DNA of 64,000 nt from Palsa-506 sp963755815 (GTDB lineage Bacteria; Actinomycetota; Actinomycetes; Streptosporangiales; Streptosporangiaceae): contig CAVWLF010000004.1 of NCBI GenBank assembly GCA_963755815.1, forward strand, positions 1 to 64,000, read 5' to 3'. The notes beneath the pieces are model-generated. The model was given only the letters and a program-made list of their open reading frames with translations. It ran no database searches and was not told the DNA's origin. Every line of letters starts with the position of its first letter. The stretch's first letter is position 1. A program made the translations under genes and the position numbers. Of the stretch, positions 42,074 to 50,699 are shown in pieces.

Positions 42074-43003
42074 CTACCCGGCCGACCCGGACCAGCCCGC
42101 GGCCGGCCGGTCGAACCACAGATGCATCTGCCCGGTCCCGACCGAATTCTCATAATCGCTGAACGAGCGCCCGGGCGCCGTCACGTCGCGCTCGCCCAGT
42201 GCCGCCGCCATCATCAGGTAGTGCGCGAATTTGGCCTCCGGCCGGACCTTGAGGAACTCCGGCATGGTGTCGATCACCCGGGCATGATCGCCCGCCTCCA
42301 GCCAGCCGATCCGCGCCGCGTCCGCGTCCCGGGCCTGCTGGGTGCGGATGTGGGCCGGGTCACTGGCCTCGTGCGCGCGCAGTTCGCGCAGCGGCCAGAA
42401 CGTGTGCGACATGGCGCCTGACGCCAGCAGCAGGACCCGGCGGCCGGACTGCGCGATCGCCTGGCCCAGCGCCCGGCCGACCCGCAGGAAGTCCTCCGTG
42501 TCGCCGGTCTGCGCGGTGTTGCTGACCGAGACCCAGCGCTTGCCCAGGCCGCGGCCGAGGTAGCACCACAGGTTGACCGTCGCGTAGTGCACCGGCAGGT
42601 ACGGGTCGTCGATGGCGGTGATCCAGGTGCCGTGCTGCTCGCCGAGCGCGGCGGTCGCGTGCGCCAGTTCGGGATCCCCGCGCCAGTCGTAAGGGACCCG
42701 GCACATCCCGCGCGGCAGTTCGTCGGAGGTGAACAGCCCGGCCCGGGTGTCGTGCGCGGAGATGACGAACTCCACGGTGGTGAACCAGTGCGAGTCGAGC
42801 ACCACGACCGTGTCGTAATCGAGCGTCTCGAAGACCTCGGCCCGCAGCCGCTCCAGCCCCGGGACGAGGCTGATCTCCTTGCCCTCGTTCAGGCCGAGGC
42901 GCTGCTCGCGCGGGAGCATGATCGTCGGGACATGGGCGAGCAGGCCCGCCCCGACCACCTCACCCACGGCGGTTATCCGCGCGGCTATCCATGGGAGCGC
43001 CAT
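42074..43003 (-). CDS. LigB-family extradiol dioxygenase (homoprotocatechuate 2,3-dioxygenase type)
   Basis: 309 residues from ATG 43001-43003. The class III ring-cleavage fold shows 'GLLAHVPTIMLPREQRL' (iron histidine), 'TVVVLDSHWFTTVEFVISAH', 'IDDPYLPVHYATVNLWCYLG' and 'LLASGAMSHTFWPLRELRAH'. Fe(II) enzymes of this family open catechols next to a hydroxyl, here probably 3,4-dihydroxyphenylacetate because of the ALDH and FAH neighbours. Its start overlaps the ALDH gene end by 19 bases and it precedes the FAH gene by eight bases; a tight operon. Confidence 0.85.
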   Translation of the reverse strand: MALPWIAARITAVGEVVGAGLLAHVPTIMLPREQRLGLNEGKEISLVPGLERLRAEVFETLDYDTVVVLDSHWFTTVEFVISAHDTRAGLFTSDELPRGMCRVPYDWRGDPELAHATAALGEQHGTWITAIDDPYLPVHYATVNLWCYLGRGLGKRWVSVSNTAQTGDTEDFLRVGRALGQAIAQSGRRVLLLASGAMSHTFWPLRELRAHEASDPAHIRTQQARDADAARIGWLEAGDHARVIDTMPEFLKVRPEAKFAHYLMMAAALGERDVTAPGRSFSDYENSVGTGQMHLWFDRPAAGWSGSAG

Positions 43004-44472
43004 CCCTCCGGGGCGTAGACGGTGTTCTTGACGTCGCTGTAGAAGTCGAAGCTCCAGGTCCCGCCCTCGCGGCCGATACCGGACAGCCCGGCGCCGCCGA
43101 ACGGCGCCCGCAGGTCCCGGACGAAGAAGCAGTTGACCCACACCGTGCCCGCCACCAGGCGGGCCGACACCCGCCCGGCCCGCTGCTCGTCGCCGGTGAA
43201 CATGGTGGCCGCGAGCCCGTAGCGGGTGCTGTTGGCCAGCGCGACCGCCTCGTCCTCGCCGGAGAACGTCTGCAGCGTGAGGACCGGGCCGAACACCTCC
43301 TCGGTGAGGATCTCGGCGCCCGGGGCCGCGTCCGCCAGCAGCGTCGGGGCGTAGTACAGCCCGCCCAGGTCGCCGTTGGGCGCCCCGCCGAGCAGCGGGC
43401 GGGCGCCCGCGGCCACCGCGCGCCGGACGAAGCCGTCCACCCGCTGCAGGTGCGCCCGGGTGATGTTCGGCCCCACGTCGGTGCCGTCCTCCCTCGGGTC
43501 GCCCTGGCGCAGGGCCGCGGCCCGGTCCAGGAAGCGGGCGGTGAACTCGGCCGCGGCCGGTTCCTCGACCAGCAGCCGGGTGCCCGCCAGGCAGACCTGC
43601 CCGGCGTTGTCGAACTGCCCGACCGCGGTCGCGACCGCCAGGTCCAGGTCCGCGTCGGCGAACACGATCAGCGGGGACTTGCCGCCCAGCTCCAGCGAGA
43701 CCGGGGTCAGCTGCGCCCCGGCCGCGGCGGCGACCAGGCGGCCGGTCGCGACCGAGCCGGTGAAGGAGATCCGGGCCAGGTCCGGGTGCGCGGTCAGCGA
43801 CGCCCCGGCCTCGGCGCCCAGGCCCTGCACGACGTTGAAGACGCCGTCCGGCAGCCCGGCGTCGCGGGTGATGTCGGCGAGCAGGCTCGCGGTCAGCGGC
43901 GCCCACTCCGGCGGCTTGGCGACGACCGTGTTGCCGGCCGCGAGCGCGGGCGCGATCCGCCAGGTGGCCAGCATCAGCGGCGCGTTCCACGGCGTGATCA
44001 CGGCGGTGACGCCGGATGGCGCCCAGGTCACCTGCTCCCGGTGCCCGGAGATCTCCAGGTCGCCCGGGTCGAGCGAGTCCGGCCAGCCGGCGAAGAACCG
44101 GAAGTTGTGCGCCGCGCGGGGCATCACGCCGCGCCGGTGCGAGCGGAGCAGCGCCCCGTTGTCGCGGGTCTCGACCTGGGCGAGTTCCTCGGCCCGGTCC
44201 TCGATGCCGGCCGCGATCGCGCGCAGCAGGCCGGCCCGGTCCGCCGGGCTGGCCGCCGCCCAGCCGGGGAAGGCGGCCCGGGCGGCCGCCACCGCCGCCG
44301 CCACCTCGGCCTCGCCGCCGCGGGCGATCTCGGCGATCGGCTGCTCGTCGATCGGGGACACGTCGGTGAAGGTCCGGGCGCTGGCCACCCGGCGGCCGCC
44401 GATCCAGTGCCGGGTGTCGACGTCGACGCCGGCCACGTTCGAGGTGCTCGCCATTGCCGTCCCGGTCTTCAT
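42985..44472 (-). CDS. Aldehyde dehydrogenase, HpaE-like
   Basis: 495 residues from ATG 44470-44472 (a second ATG lies six codons on). NAD(P)-dependent ALDH: 'ITPWNAPLMLATWRIAPALA', SFTGSVATGRLV, catalytic glutamate VSLELGGKSPLIVF, and catalytic cysteine in NAGQVCLAGTRLLV. Order next to a LigB dioxygenase and a FAH enzyme fits 5-carboxymethyl-2-hydroxymuconate semialdehyde dehydrogenase. The C-terminus overlaps the dioxygenase gene by 19 bases. It is first in the operon, under a TATAAT-type promoter at 44515-44541. Confidence 0.87.
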   Translation of the reverse strand: MKTGTAMASTSNVAGVDVDTRHWIGGRRVASARTFTDVSPIDEQPIAEIARGGEAEVAAAVAAARAAFPGWAAASPADRAGLLRAIAAGIEDRAEELAQVETRDNGALLRSHRRGVMPRAAHNFRFFAGWPDSLDPGDLEISGHREQVTWAPSGVTAVITPWNAPLMLATWRIAPALAAGNTVVAKPPEWAPLTASLLADITRDAGLPDGVFNVVQGLGAEAGASLTAHPDLARISFTGSVATGRLVAAAAGAQLTPVSLELGGKSPLIVFADADLDLAVATAVGQFDNAGQVCLAGTRLLVEEPAAAEFTARFLDRAAALRQGDPREDGTDVGPNITRAHLQRVDGFVRRAVAAGARPLLGGAPNGDLGGLYYAPTLLADAAPGAEILTEEVFGPVLTLQTFSGEDEAVALANSTRYGLAATMFTGDEQRAGRVSARLVAGTVWVNCFFVRDLRAPFGGAGLSGIGREGGTWSFDFYSDVKNTVYAPEGWRSHG

Positions 44473-44514
44473 CGCCGTCCCGGTGCTCTCGCCCGCAATC
44501 GTTGTGGGTCCAGA

Positions 44515-44541
44515 ATTATATTCGGGACGGATGCGGGTCAA
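44515..44541 (-). promoter_or_regulatory. Promoter of the ring-cleavage operon
   Basis: Minus strand: TTGACC (44541-44536) and TATAAT (44520-44515), separated by 15 bases (short). It is unusually AT-rich for the region and lies 43 bases before the ALDH start. The upstream gene's stop is 16 bases away, so the operon has its own start. Confidence 0.5.
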
Positions 44542-44556
44542 GACGCCGCGCGGGGG

Positions 44557-45411
44557 CTAGCCGAGATCAGCTAACGGCTCCGGGTCCCGGACGCCGCGCT
44601 CGGCCAGCACGTGGCCGCCGTCCCAGGTGACGCCGACCTGGCGGTAGTAGCCCGCGATGATCTCGGTGACCTCGAGCCGGGCCAGTTCCTCGGTGGGCGA
44701 TTCGAATAGTTCCAGTGCCGCGTCGCCGCGCCAGGCCGGCCCGCCCTCGAACCGGGCGCTGCCGGAGGAAATCAGCTCGTCGAGCGAGTCCGCCGCGCCC
44801 TTCTCGATCGACGGCATCCACCGGTGATGGGCCATCGGGTGGGCGTTGACGAACCCGTTGCCCGGCGACTCCTCGCGCAGCGTCACCACCGCCTGGGCCA
44901 GCCTGCGGTCGGCCGCGGCCAGCGTGCCGGCGAACCGGTGGCCGGCCGCGATCCGCGGGGCGGCGAGCCCGAACGGATGCGGCCTGGTCTGGTGGATCGA
45001 GCCCAGCTTCTTCGGGTAGCCCTGGTGCAGGCCGCGGGCCAGGGCGAAGTCGGAGTCGACCCAGATGTAGACGCAGCGCGAGTAGACCCGGCCGCCGAAG
45101 CTGCACCGCACGACGGCGAAGCACTCCTTGTACTGAGCCCGGACCGGGTCCAGCAGTTCCGCTCCCCCATCCCCGCAGGATTGCCAGTCGGCCCAGATCA
45201 GCGCCACCGCGCCCGGGTCGTCGGGGGCCGGCTCCAGCGGGGCGGGCAGCAGTTCGGCGACCCGGGCCGGGTCGGTCCGGTACTCCACGGTGAGCAGGTC
45301 GCCCGAGTAGTGCCAGGGCGGCGGCGGCAGCAGGGACGCCCGCCCGGTAGCCGTCCGCGGGTAGAAGAACCCGGCCACGTCGCCCACGTGCGCTCCCCAG
45401 GTCGTTTGCAT
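44557..45411 (-). CDS. Acetoacetate decarboxylase-family protein
   Basis: 284 residues from ATG 45409-45411 (MQTTWGAHVG). The ADC fold is shown by 'WHYSGDLLTVEYRTDPARVA', 'GRVYSRCVYIWVDSDFALAR' and 'GLHQGYPKKLGSIHQTRP', whose lysines include the Schiff-base position. Family members decarboxylate or hydrate/aldolise beta-keto acids; some (MppR-like) do not decarboxylate. It lies upstream of the ring-cleavage operon on the same strand and is divergent from the GS-like gene. It may process a keto acid of the same pathway. Confidence 0.8.
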   Translation of the reverse strand: MQTTWGAHVGDVAGFFYPRTATGRASLLPPPPWHYSGDLLTVEYRTDPARVAELLPAPLEPAPDDPGAVALIWADWQSCGDGGAELLDPVRAQYKECFAVVRCSFGGRVYSRCVYIWVDSDFALARGLHQGYPKKLGSIHQTRPHPFGLAAPRIAAGHRFAGTLAAADRRLAQAVVTLREESPGNGFVNAHPMAHHRWMPSIEKGAADSLDELISSGSARFEGGPAWRGDAALELFESPTEELARLEVTEIIAGYYRQVGVTWDGGHVLAERGVRDPEPLADLG

Positions 45412-45553
45412 CCTTACGACTGTGATGCTAGACGGCACGGAACATTCCCGCCAGGATCTTGCCTGCACCCTTCGCCGCGGTTACGCTGCGAAAAATCGTT
45501 TGTATCCGAACGTTTTCCCTTAAGTCCGCACCGAAAGCACAGCGGGAGCCGTC

Positions 45554-46894
45554 GTGACACTGGCATCAGACGTTGCCGCCGTCTCCGAGCGCCTGCGGGC
45601 GCAGGGCGTCGACCTCATCCGGGTCTCCTACCCGGACATGATCGGCGTCGACCGCGGCCGGGACGTGCTACTGGACGAGCTGCCCGCGGTGGCGGAGCAC
45701 GGCATGGCGTTCTGCCGCGCGGTCTTTCACACCTCCCCGATGGGTGATGTGGTGCCCGTGCAGGGCGGTCTTGAGTCAGGCCTGCCCGACATCACCGTGC
45801 GCCCGGACCTGGCCACGCTGACGCCGCTGCCGTGGGAGCCGAACGCCGCCTGGTGCCTCGGCGACGCCGCCACCACCGACGGCTCGCCCGCGCCGGAGTC
45901 GCCGCGCACCGTGGTGCGGCACGTCGCCAGCCAGCTGTCCAGCCTCGGATACAGCCTCGTCTGCGGCCCGGAACTGGAGTTCTACGTGTGCGAGCCGGAC
46001 GGGGCCGGGGGCTGGCGGCGTTATGCCAACGAGCTTGGCAACGTCTACGTCGTCGGCCGCAAGGGCGATCCGCAGGGGCTGCTGGTGCACATGCTCCGGC
46101 AGCTCAGGGACGCCGGGCTGCGGGTGACGGCGGCTAATCACGAGTTCTCGCCGGGGCAGTTCGAGATCAACCTTGATCACTCCGGCCTGCTCGACGCGGC
46201 CGACCGCTCGTTCCGGCTCAAGTCCGCCGTGCAGGAGATCGCCCGGCACCGCGGGCTGATGGCCACCTTCATGGCCAAGCCGTTCAATGACGAGGGCGGC
46301 TCGGGGTTCCACGTGCACGTCTCGGTCAATGACGAGGCCGGGAGCAACGTGTTCGGTGACCCGGCCGGGCCGGACGGGCTGTCGGCCGTGGGGCGGCACG
46401 CGATCGGCGGCGTGCTGCGGCATGCGGCGGCCCTCAGCGCCCTGCTGAACCCCACCGTCAACTCGTTCAAGCGGTTCGGGCCGGACACGCTGGCGCCCTG
46501 GCTGATCGACTGGGGCCTGGACAACCGCAGCGCGATGGTGCGCATCCCGCCGGAGCGCGGCGCGGCCGCGCGGATGGAGGTCCGCCTCGGGGACGCCACC
46601 GCCAACCCCTACCTGGCCATGGCCGCCGTCGGCGCGGCGGCCTACCTGGGCATCAGGGACAAGGCGGAGCCGCCGGACAAGCTGGAGGGATACGGCTACG
46701 ACCCGGGCCGGTCGGACCTGCTGCCGGTCCGGCTGGGCGCGGCCCTCGACGCGCTGGAGACCGACCAGGAACTCGCCGGGGTGCTGGGCGAGTACTTCGT
46801 CACCTCGTTCCTGAGCTACAAGCGCAACGAGATCGAGCGGTTCGAGCGGTTCGTCACCGACTGGGAGTTCCGCGAGTACGCCTATCACCTGTGA
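45554..46894 (+). CDS. Glutamine synthetase-like gamma-glutamyl ligase
   Basis: 446 residues from GTG 45554 after CGGGAGCC. GS fold: N-terminal beta-grasp to about 100, then catalytic domain with 'CGPELEFYVCEPDG' (metal glutamate), 'ANHEFSPGQFEINL', 'MAKPFNDEGGSGFHVHVSVN' (ATP/metal) and 'NPTVNSFKRFGPDTLAPWLI'. The length and sequence style place it with GS-like enzymes of amine catabolism (PuuA, gamma-glutamylanilide synthetase), rather than GlnA. These join glutamate to an amine using ATP. Twelve bases before a P450 gene. Which amine is the substrate is unknown. Confidence 0.85.
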   Translation: MTLASDVAAVSERLRAQGVDLIRVSYPDMIGVDRGRDVLLDELPAVAEHGMAFCRAVFHTSPMGDVVPVQGGLESGLPDITVRPDLATLTPLPWEPNAAWCLGDAATTDGSPAPESPRTVVRHVASQLSSLGYSLVCGPELEFYVCEPDGAGGWRRYANELGNVYVVGRKGDPQGLLVHMLRQLRDAGLRVTAANHEFSPGQFEINLDHSGLLDAADRSFRLKSAVQEIARHRGLMATFMAKPFNDEGGSGFHVHVSVNDEAGSNVFGDPAGPDGLSAVGRHAIGGVLRHAAALSALLNPTVNSFKRFGPDTLAPWLIDWGLDNRSAMVRIPPERGAAARMEVRLGDATANPYLAMAAVGAAAYLGIRDKAEPPDKLEGYGYDPGRSDLLPVRLGAALDALETDQELAGVLGEYFVTSFLSYKRNEIERFERFVTDWEFREYAYHL

Positions 46895-46906
46895 GAGGCC
46901 GGGGTC

Positions 46907-48106
46907 ATGCAGGACAGTGCCATCGAGGCGTACGCCCGATCGGTCACCGTGGCGGCGCTGGAGCACGATCCGTATCCGGTCTACGCGCGGCTGCGCCGGG
47001 ACGCGCCGGTCTGCTTCGTGCCCGCGGTGGGCCTGTGGTTCGTGACCAGGTACGACGACGTGGAGTTCGTCGGGACGCACCCGGCCCTGTTCACCGCCGA
47101 GTTCGACGACTCGCCGGTGGACCGGACGTTCGGCTCGCCGACCATCATCACCGTGGACGGCGAGCGGCACCAGGACCTTCGCCGCGGCCTGGACTCCAAG
47201 TACCGGCCGAAGCAGGTCAATGCCTACATCGATGACCTTGTGCGGCCGATCGCGGAGCGCGCGGCGGCAAGGCTGGCCGGGCGCGACCGGGCCGAGCTGA
47301 TGGCGGACTACCTGGAGCCGGTGTCAGTGCTGAGCCTCGGTACCGTGCTCGGCGTCGCGCACCTGGGCGCGGCCCGGCTGCGGGACTGGTTCTGGCGGCT
47401 GCACCAGGGCGTGATCAACTTCGAGGGCGACCCGGCCCGGGAAGCCATCGGCGCGGCGTGCTCACGGGAGATCGACGAGGTGCTCGGCCCGGTCTTCGAC
47501 CGGCTGGAGGCCGCCGGGGACGACAGCACGATCTCGCACCTGCTGCACAGCGGCCGCCCGGCCGGATCCGGCCGGGCGCGCGATTTCGTGATGCCGACGC
47601 TGAAGGTGATCCTGCTCGGCGGCATGCAGGAGCCGGGCCACGGCGGCGGCTCGACGCTGGCCGGCCTGCTCGCCGACCGGGCGCAGCTCGCTGCCGTCCT
47701 GGACGATCCGGGCCGGCTGCTCCCGGCCGCCGTCGAGGAGGGCCTGCGCTGGGTCTCGCCGATCGGCACGCAGACGCGCCAGGTGGCGGCGGACACCGAG
47801 CTCGGCGGCGTCCGGCTGCCGGCCGGCGCGCCGGTGGGGTCGCTGGTGTCGGCGGCGAACCGGGACCCGGCGAAGTTCGGCGACCCGGACCGCTTCGACA
47901 TCTTCCGGCCCCGGCCGGTGAACATCGCGTTCGGCGCCGGGCGGCATTTCTGCGCGGGGCACGCGTTCTCCCGGGCGCAGATGCGGATCGCGATGGAGAT
48001 ACTGCTGCGGCGGTTTCCGCGGCTGGCCATCGACCCGGCCCGGCCGCCGGAGTTCCGCGGCTGGGAGTTCCGCGCGCCCCGGCGGCTTGACGTCCTGCTG
48101 CGCTGA
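46907..48106 (+). CDS. Cytochrome P450 with atypical I-helix
   Basis: 399 residues. Heme ligand loop AFGAGRHFCAGHAFSRAQM (Cys near 347), ExxR as 'EEGLRW' near 290, and 'RRGLDSKYRPKQV' before helix C. The I-helix, normally A-G-x-D/E-T, reads ILLGGMQEPGHGGGSTLAG: the oxygen-activating acid-threonine pair is replaced by EPGH. Such variants occur in dealkylating or oxidative P450s but are uncommon. Co-transcribed with the GS-like gene (12-base gap), so it may oxidise the gamma-glutamylated amine. Electron partners are not encoded here. Confidence 0.88.
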   Translation: MQDSAIEAYARSVTVAALEHDPYPVYARLRRDAPVCFVPAVGLWFVTRYDDVEFVGTHPALFTAEFDDSPVDRTFGSPTIITVDGERHQDLRRGLDSKYRPKQVNAYIDDLVRPIAERAAARLAGRDRAELMADYLEPVSVLSLGTVLGVAHLGAARLRDWFWRLHQGVINFEGDPAREAIGAACSREIDEVLGPVFDRLEAAGDDSTISHLLHSGRPAGSGRARDFVMPTLKVILLGGMQEPGHGGGSTLAGLLADRAQLAAVLDDPGRLLPAAVEEGLRWVSPIGTQTRQVAADTELGGVRLPAGAPVGSLVSAANRDPAKFGDPDRFDIFRPRPVNIAFGAGRHFCAGHAFSRAQMRIAMEILLRRFPRLAIDPARPPEFRGWEFRAPRRLDVLLR

Positions 48107-48131
48107 TCCCCGCGTCACCGGGCCGGCCGGG

Positions 48132-49598
48132 TCACGACGCGCTTTCCGTGCTCAGGTCGGCCAGGTGCGTGCTGGCGGATTCCCTGGCCCGCAGGACCCA
48201 GGTAGAGGCCAGGCCGACCACGAACAGGACGATCGCGAGCCACGGGGCGTAGATGGTCGGCTTGGTGACCTTGAAGAACGAGGCGTAGATGGCGCCGCCG
48301 GTGATCAGGATGCCGATGATGGCCGAGACGATGAGCGATACCCGGCGCTCGGACTGGGCGAAGCTGCGCAGCGAGCCGACCGACATCAGCAGGTAGACGA
48401 CGACCAGCGCGAAGCCGCCGAACGTGGAGCCCCACGCGAACAGCGCGAAGTAGTGCGGCGTCTGCGGCAGCGCGAACAGGCCGGTCCAGAACTGGTTGAC
48501 GAGCAGGGTCACCACCGCCGTGCCGATCACGAAGATGGTCGCGCCGAGCGGCGAGCCGTGCCGCCTGGAGACGATCGCCAGCGGAGCCGGGATCCTGCGG
48601 TCGCGGGCCATCGCGAAGGTGCCGCGGGTGGCCGACACGGCGCAGCCGATCGCGACCGCCAGCATGTCGAACAGCACGACCAGCTCGAGCAGCCGGTCGA
48701 TCCAGGTGCCTCCGTACCCGCCCGCGCTCTTGGGCGCCCCGAGCGCGAACAGCGGCGCGCCGGCCGCCGCGGTCAGCGTCTTGAGGTTGTAGTGGAAGCC
48801 GGCCACCTCGACGTAGGCGGCGAGCACGAAGAAAACCGTGGCGATGCCGGCCGTGGTCATGACGGCGACGGGGACCTCACGGCGCGGGTTGGGCGTCTCC
48901 TCGGCCAGGTTCGCCGCCGTCTCGAAGCCGACGAACAGCAGCACGCCGTAGAGCACGCCGAAGAAGATCCCGGACCAGCCGTCGGCCGCCGACGACGGGT
49001 TGAACGGCTTGAGGCTGTTCGCGGAGCCGAGCTTGGCGATGACCGTGATGAAGAAGATGGTGACGACGATGATGGAGACCAGCGCCAGCGCCAGCTGGGT
49101 GCGGGTGGACAGCCGCACGCCGAAGTAGCAGATCGCGCCGATCAGGGCGATGAGCAGGAGCGTCCAGGCCCAGGACGGCAGCGGGTTCACGTTGAACTCG
49201 GCCAGGAGCGTGCTCTGCAGGTAGCCGCCCATGAGCAGCAGCAGCCCGTTGAGCAGGACGATGATCCCGCCGTAGTAAAGCCAGCCGGCCGCCGTGCCGA
49301 TCCGCTCGCCGAGCCCGCGGGTCACGTAGTCGTACAGCGAGCCGGCCGAGTGAATCTCCCTCGCGTAGCTGGACACGATCCAGCCGAGCGCGAAGACGCC
49401 GACCGCGGCGATGAGCACGGATAGCGGCGACGCGACCCCGCCGCCCTTGCCCGACGCGCTGATCACGCCGACCACGAGCGGGATGACGAAGGCCGCGGAG
49501 AACACCGGGCCCATGAACCCGACGGACTGCGCAATGACATCGGGCAGCGACAGTGTCTTGGCCCCAAGGCGCTCGTAAGTCCGTTCCGAACTCCCCAT
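48132..49598 (-). CDS. APC family amino acid/polyamine permease
   Basis: 488 residues from ATG 49596-49598, after GGAGGA (an in-frame ATG 15 bases upstream is also possible). Twelve helices with the APC opening 'LPDVIAQSVGFMGPVFSAAF' and 'SAGSLYDYVTRGLGERIGTA', a fold for proton-driven uptake of amino acids or amines. It converges on the P450 gene and shares the neighbourhood with the GS-like and amidase-like genes, so it may import the compound that they use. Confidence 0.88.
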   Translation of the reverse strand: MGSSERTYERLGAKTLSLPDVIAQSVGFMGPVFSAAFVIPLVVGVISASGKGGGVASPLSVLIAAVGVFALGWIVSSYAREIHSAGSLYDYVTRGLGERIGTAAGWLYYGGIIVLLNGLLLLMGGYLQSTLLAEFNVNPLPSWAWTLLLIALIGAICYFGVRLSTRTQLALALVSIIVVTIFFITVIAKLGSANSLKPFNPSSAADGWSGIFFGVLYGVLLFVGFETAANLAEETPNPRREVPVAVMTTAGIATVFFVLAAYVEVAGFHYNLKTLTAAAGAPLFALGAPKSAGGYGGTWIDRLLELVVLFDMLAVAIGCAVSATRGTFAMARDRRIPAPLAIVSRRHGSPLGATIFVIGTAVVTLLVNQFWTGLFALPQTPHYFALFAWGSTFGGFALVVVYLLMSVGSLRSFAQSERRVSLIVSAIIGILITGGAIYASFFKVTKPTIYAPWLAIVLFVVGLASTWVLRARESASTHLADLSTESAS

Positions 49599-49697
49599 CG
49601 CTTCCTCCTCCATCGTCAGTGCGGTCTCAGCCGGTGCAATTTCGGGTGGTGCAGTTCGGGTGCTGCCGGCCGACGGCCGGTCCCGGGTGGTGCAGTT

Positions 49698-50699
49698 TCA
49701 GGCGGGGATCCGGAGCACCTTCCTCGCGTTGCCAGCGAAGATCGCGGCGGTGTCGGCGTCCGGCAGGCCGAGCGCCTCGATGTCGGCGATCGTGTCCGCG
49801 ATGACCGTGGGACCGCCCAGTGGCATGTCCGTTCCGAAGAGCACGTGGTCAGTGCCGAAGAACCCGACCGCGCAGCGGACCGCGTGCGCGGCGCCGAACA
49901 ATGCGGTGTCGGTGAAGAAGCGGCGGAAGTAGTCCATCGGGTCGGCGTTCAGGCCCGCGATGATGGCCTCGCGGTCGGGATCCTCCAGCGGTGCCGCGAG
50001 GCGCCCGGAGAAGTGCGGCACCATCGCCCCCGCGTGGTGCGCGATCACCCGCAGGCCGGGGTACCGGTCGAGGCAGCCCGAGTACACCAGGCGCGCCATG
50101 CAGACCGACGTCTCGTACGGCCAGCCGAGTGACCACCAGATGCCGTACTTCGAGCGGCTCTCGGCCGGATAGTCGGACCAGACCGAGCTGCGGGTGGGAT
50201 GAATCCAGATCACGCCATCGCCCCGGGTCACGGTCTCGAAGACAGGATCGAACCGGGCCTGGTCGAGCGGTGCCCCGCTGACATTCGTGTGCAGCTGCGC
50301 CCCGAGCGCCCCGAGATCCCGCATGGCCCGGCCCAGCTCGGCGGCGGCCGCGTCGGCGTCGTTCATCGGCAGCGCGGCCGCGAAGCCGACGAAGCGATCC
50401 GGGTACCGGCCGACCAGGCCGGCCATCTCGTCGTTGGCGGCCCGGGCCAGATCACCGGCCGCGTCCGGCCCGCCGAGCTCCTCGATCGGCGGCACGGCCA
50501 GCGTCAGTACCTGGGCGTAGTCCCCGAACTGGTCCATCGTTCGCCAGCGGGCATCGAGGTCGATCAGCGCCGGGTCCTCCCGGATCCACTGCCGGTAGCC
50601 GAGGATCCGGCTGCTGACTCCCGCGCCCGAGGTGATCGATTCCAGCCGCTCCGCGTACCCGGCCGGCAGGATGTGCGCGAAGGCGTCGATCTTCCTCAT
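49698..50699 (-). CDS. Amidohydrolase family 2 (ACMSD/decarboxylase-like)
   Basis: 333 residues from ATG 50697-50699. PF04909 TIM-barrel: the opening 'KIDAFAHILPAGYAERLE' keeps only the second histidine of the usual HxH, as in some relatives. Further landmarks are 'VIWIHPTRSSVWSDYP', 'PGLRVIAHHAGAMVPHFSGR' and 'HVLFGTDMPLGGP' (metal aspartate). Enzymes of this type decarboxylate aromatic or enol acids, or hydrolyse amides. Its ATG overlaps the P450 stop (ATGA), so the two form an operon. Precise reaction not assignable. Confidence 0.85.
   Translation of the reverse strand: MRKIDAFAHILPAGYAERLESITSGAGVSSRILGYRQWIREDPALIDLDARWRTMDQFGDYAQVLTLAVPPIEELGGPDAAGDLARAANDEMAGLVGRYPDRFVGFAAALPMNDADAAAAELGRAMRDLGALGAQLHTNVSGAPLDQARFDPVFETVTRGDGVIWIHPTRSSVWSDYPAESRSKYGIWWSLGWPYETSVCMARLVYSGCLDRYPGLRVIAHHAGAMVPHFSGRLAAPLEDPDREAIIAGLNADPMDYFRRFFTDTALFGAAHAVRCAVGFFGTDHVLFGTDMPLGGPTVIADTIADIEALGLPDADTAAIFAGNARKVLRIPA

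Noticed and set aside
39682..42155. Long plus-strand open frames opposite DUF4287, LLM and FAH genes
   Set aside because: No start with ribosome site or conserved motif; the minus-strand proteins are complete and recognisable.
45554..46894. Primary nitrogen-assimilation glutamine synthetase (GlnA)
   Set aside because: The gene is embedded with P450, APC permease and amidase-like genes, and no nitrogen regulators such as PII or GlnE are adjacent; a catabolic ligase is more likely.
48087..49424. Long plus-strand frame of D/E/R/Q-rich sequence opposite the APC permease
   Set aside because: Antisense of helices; no domain, and the permease is full length.
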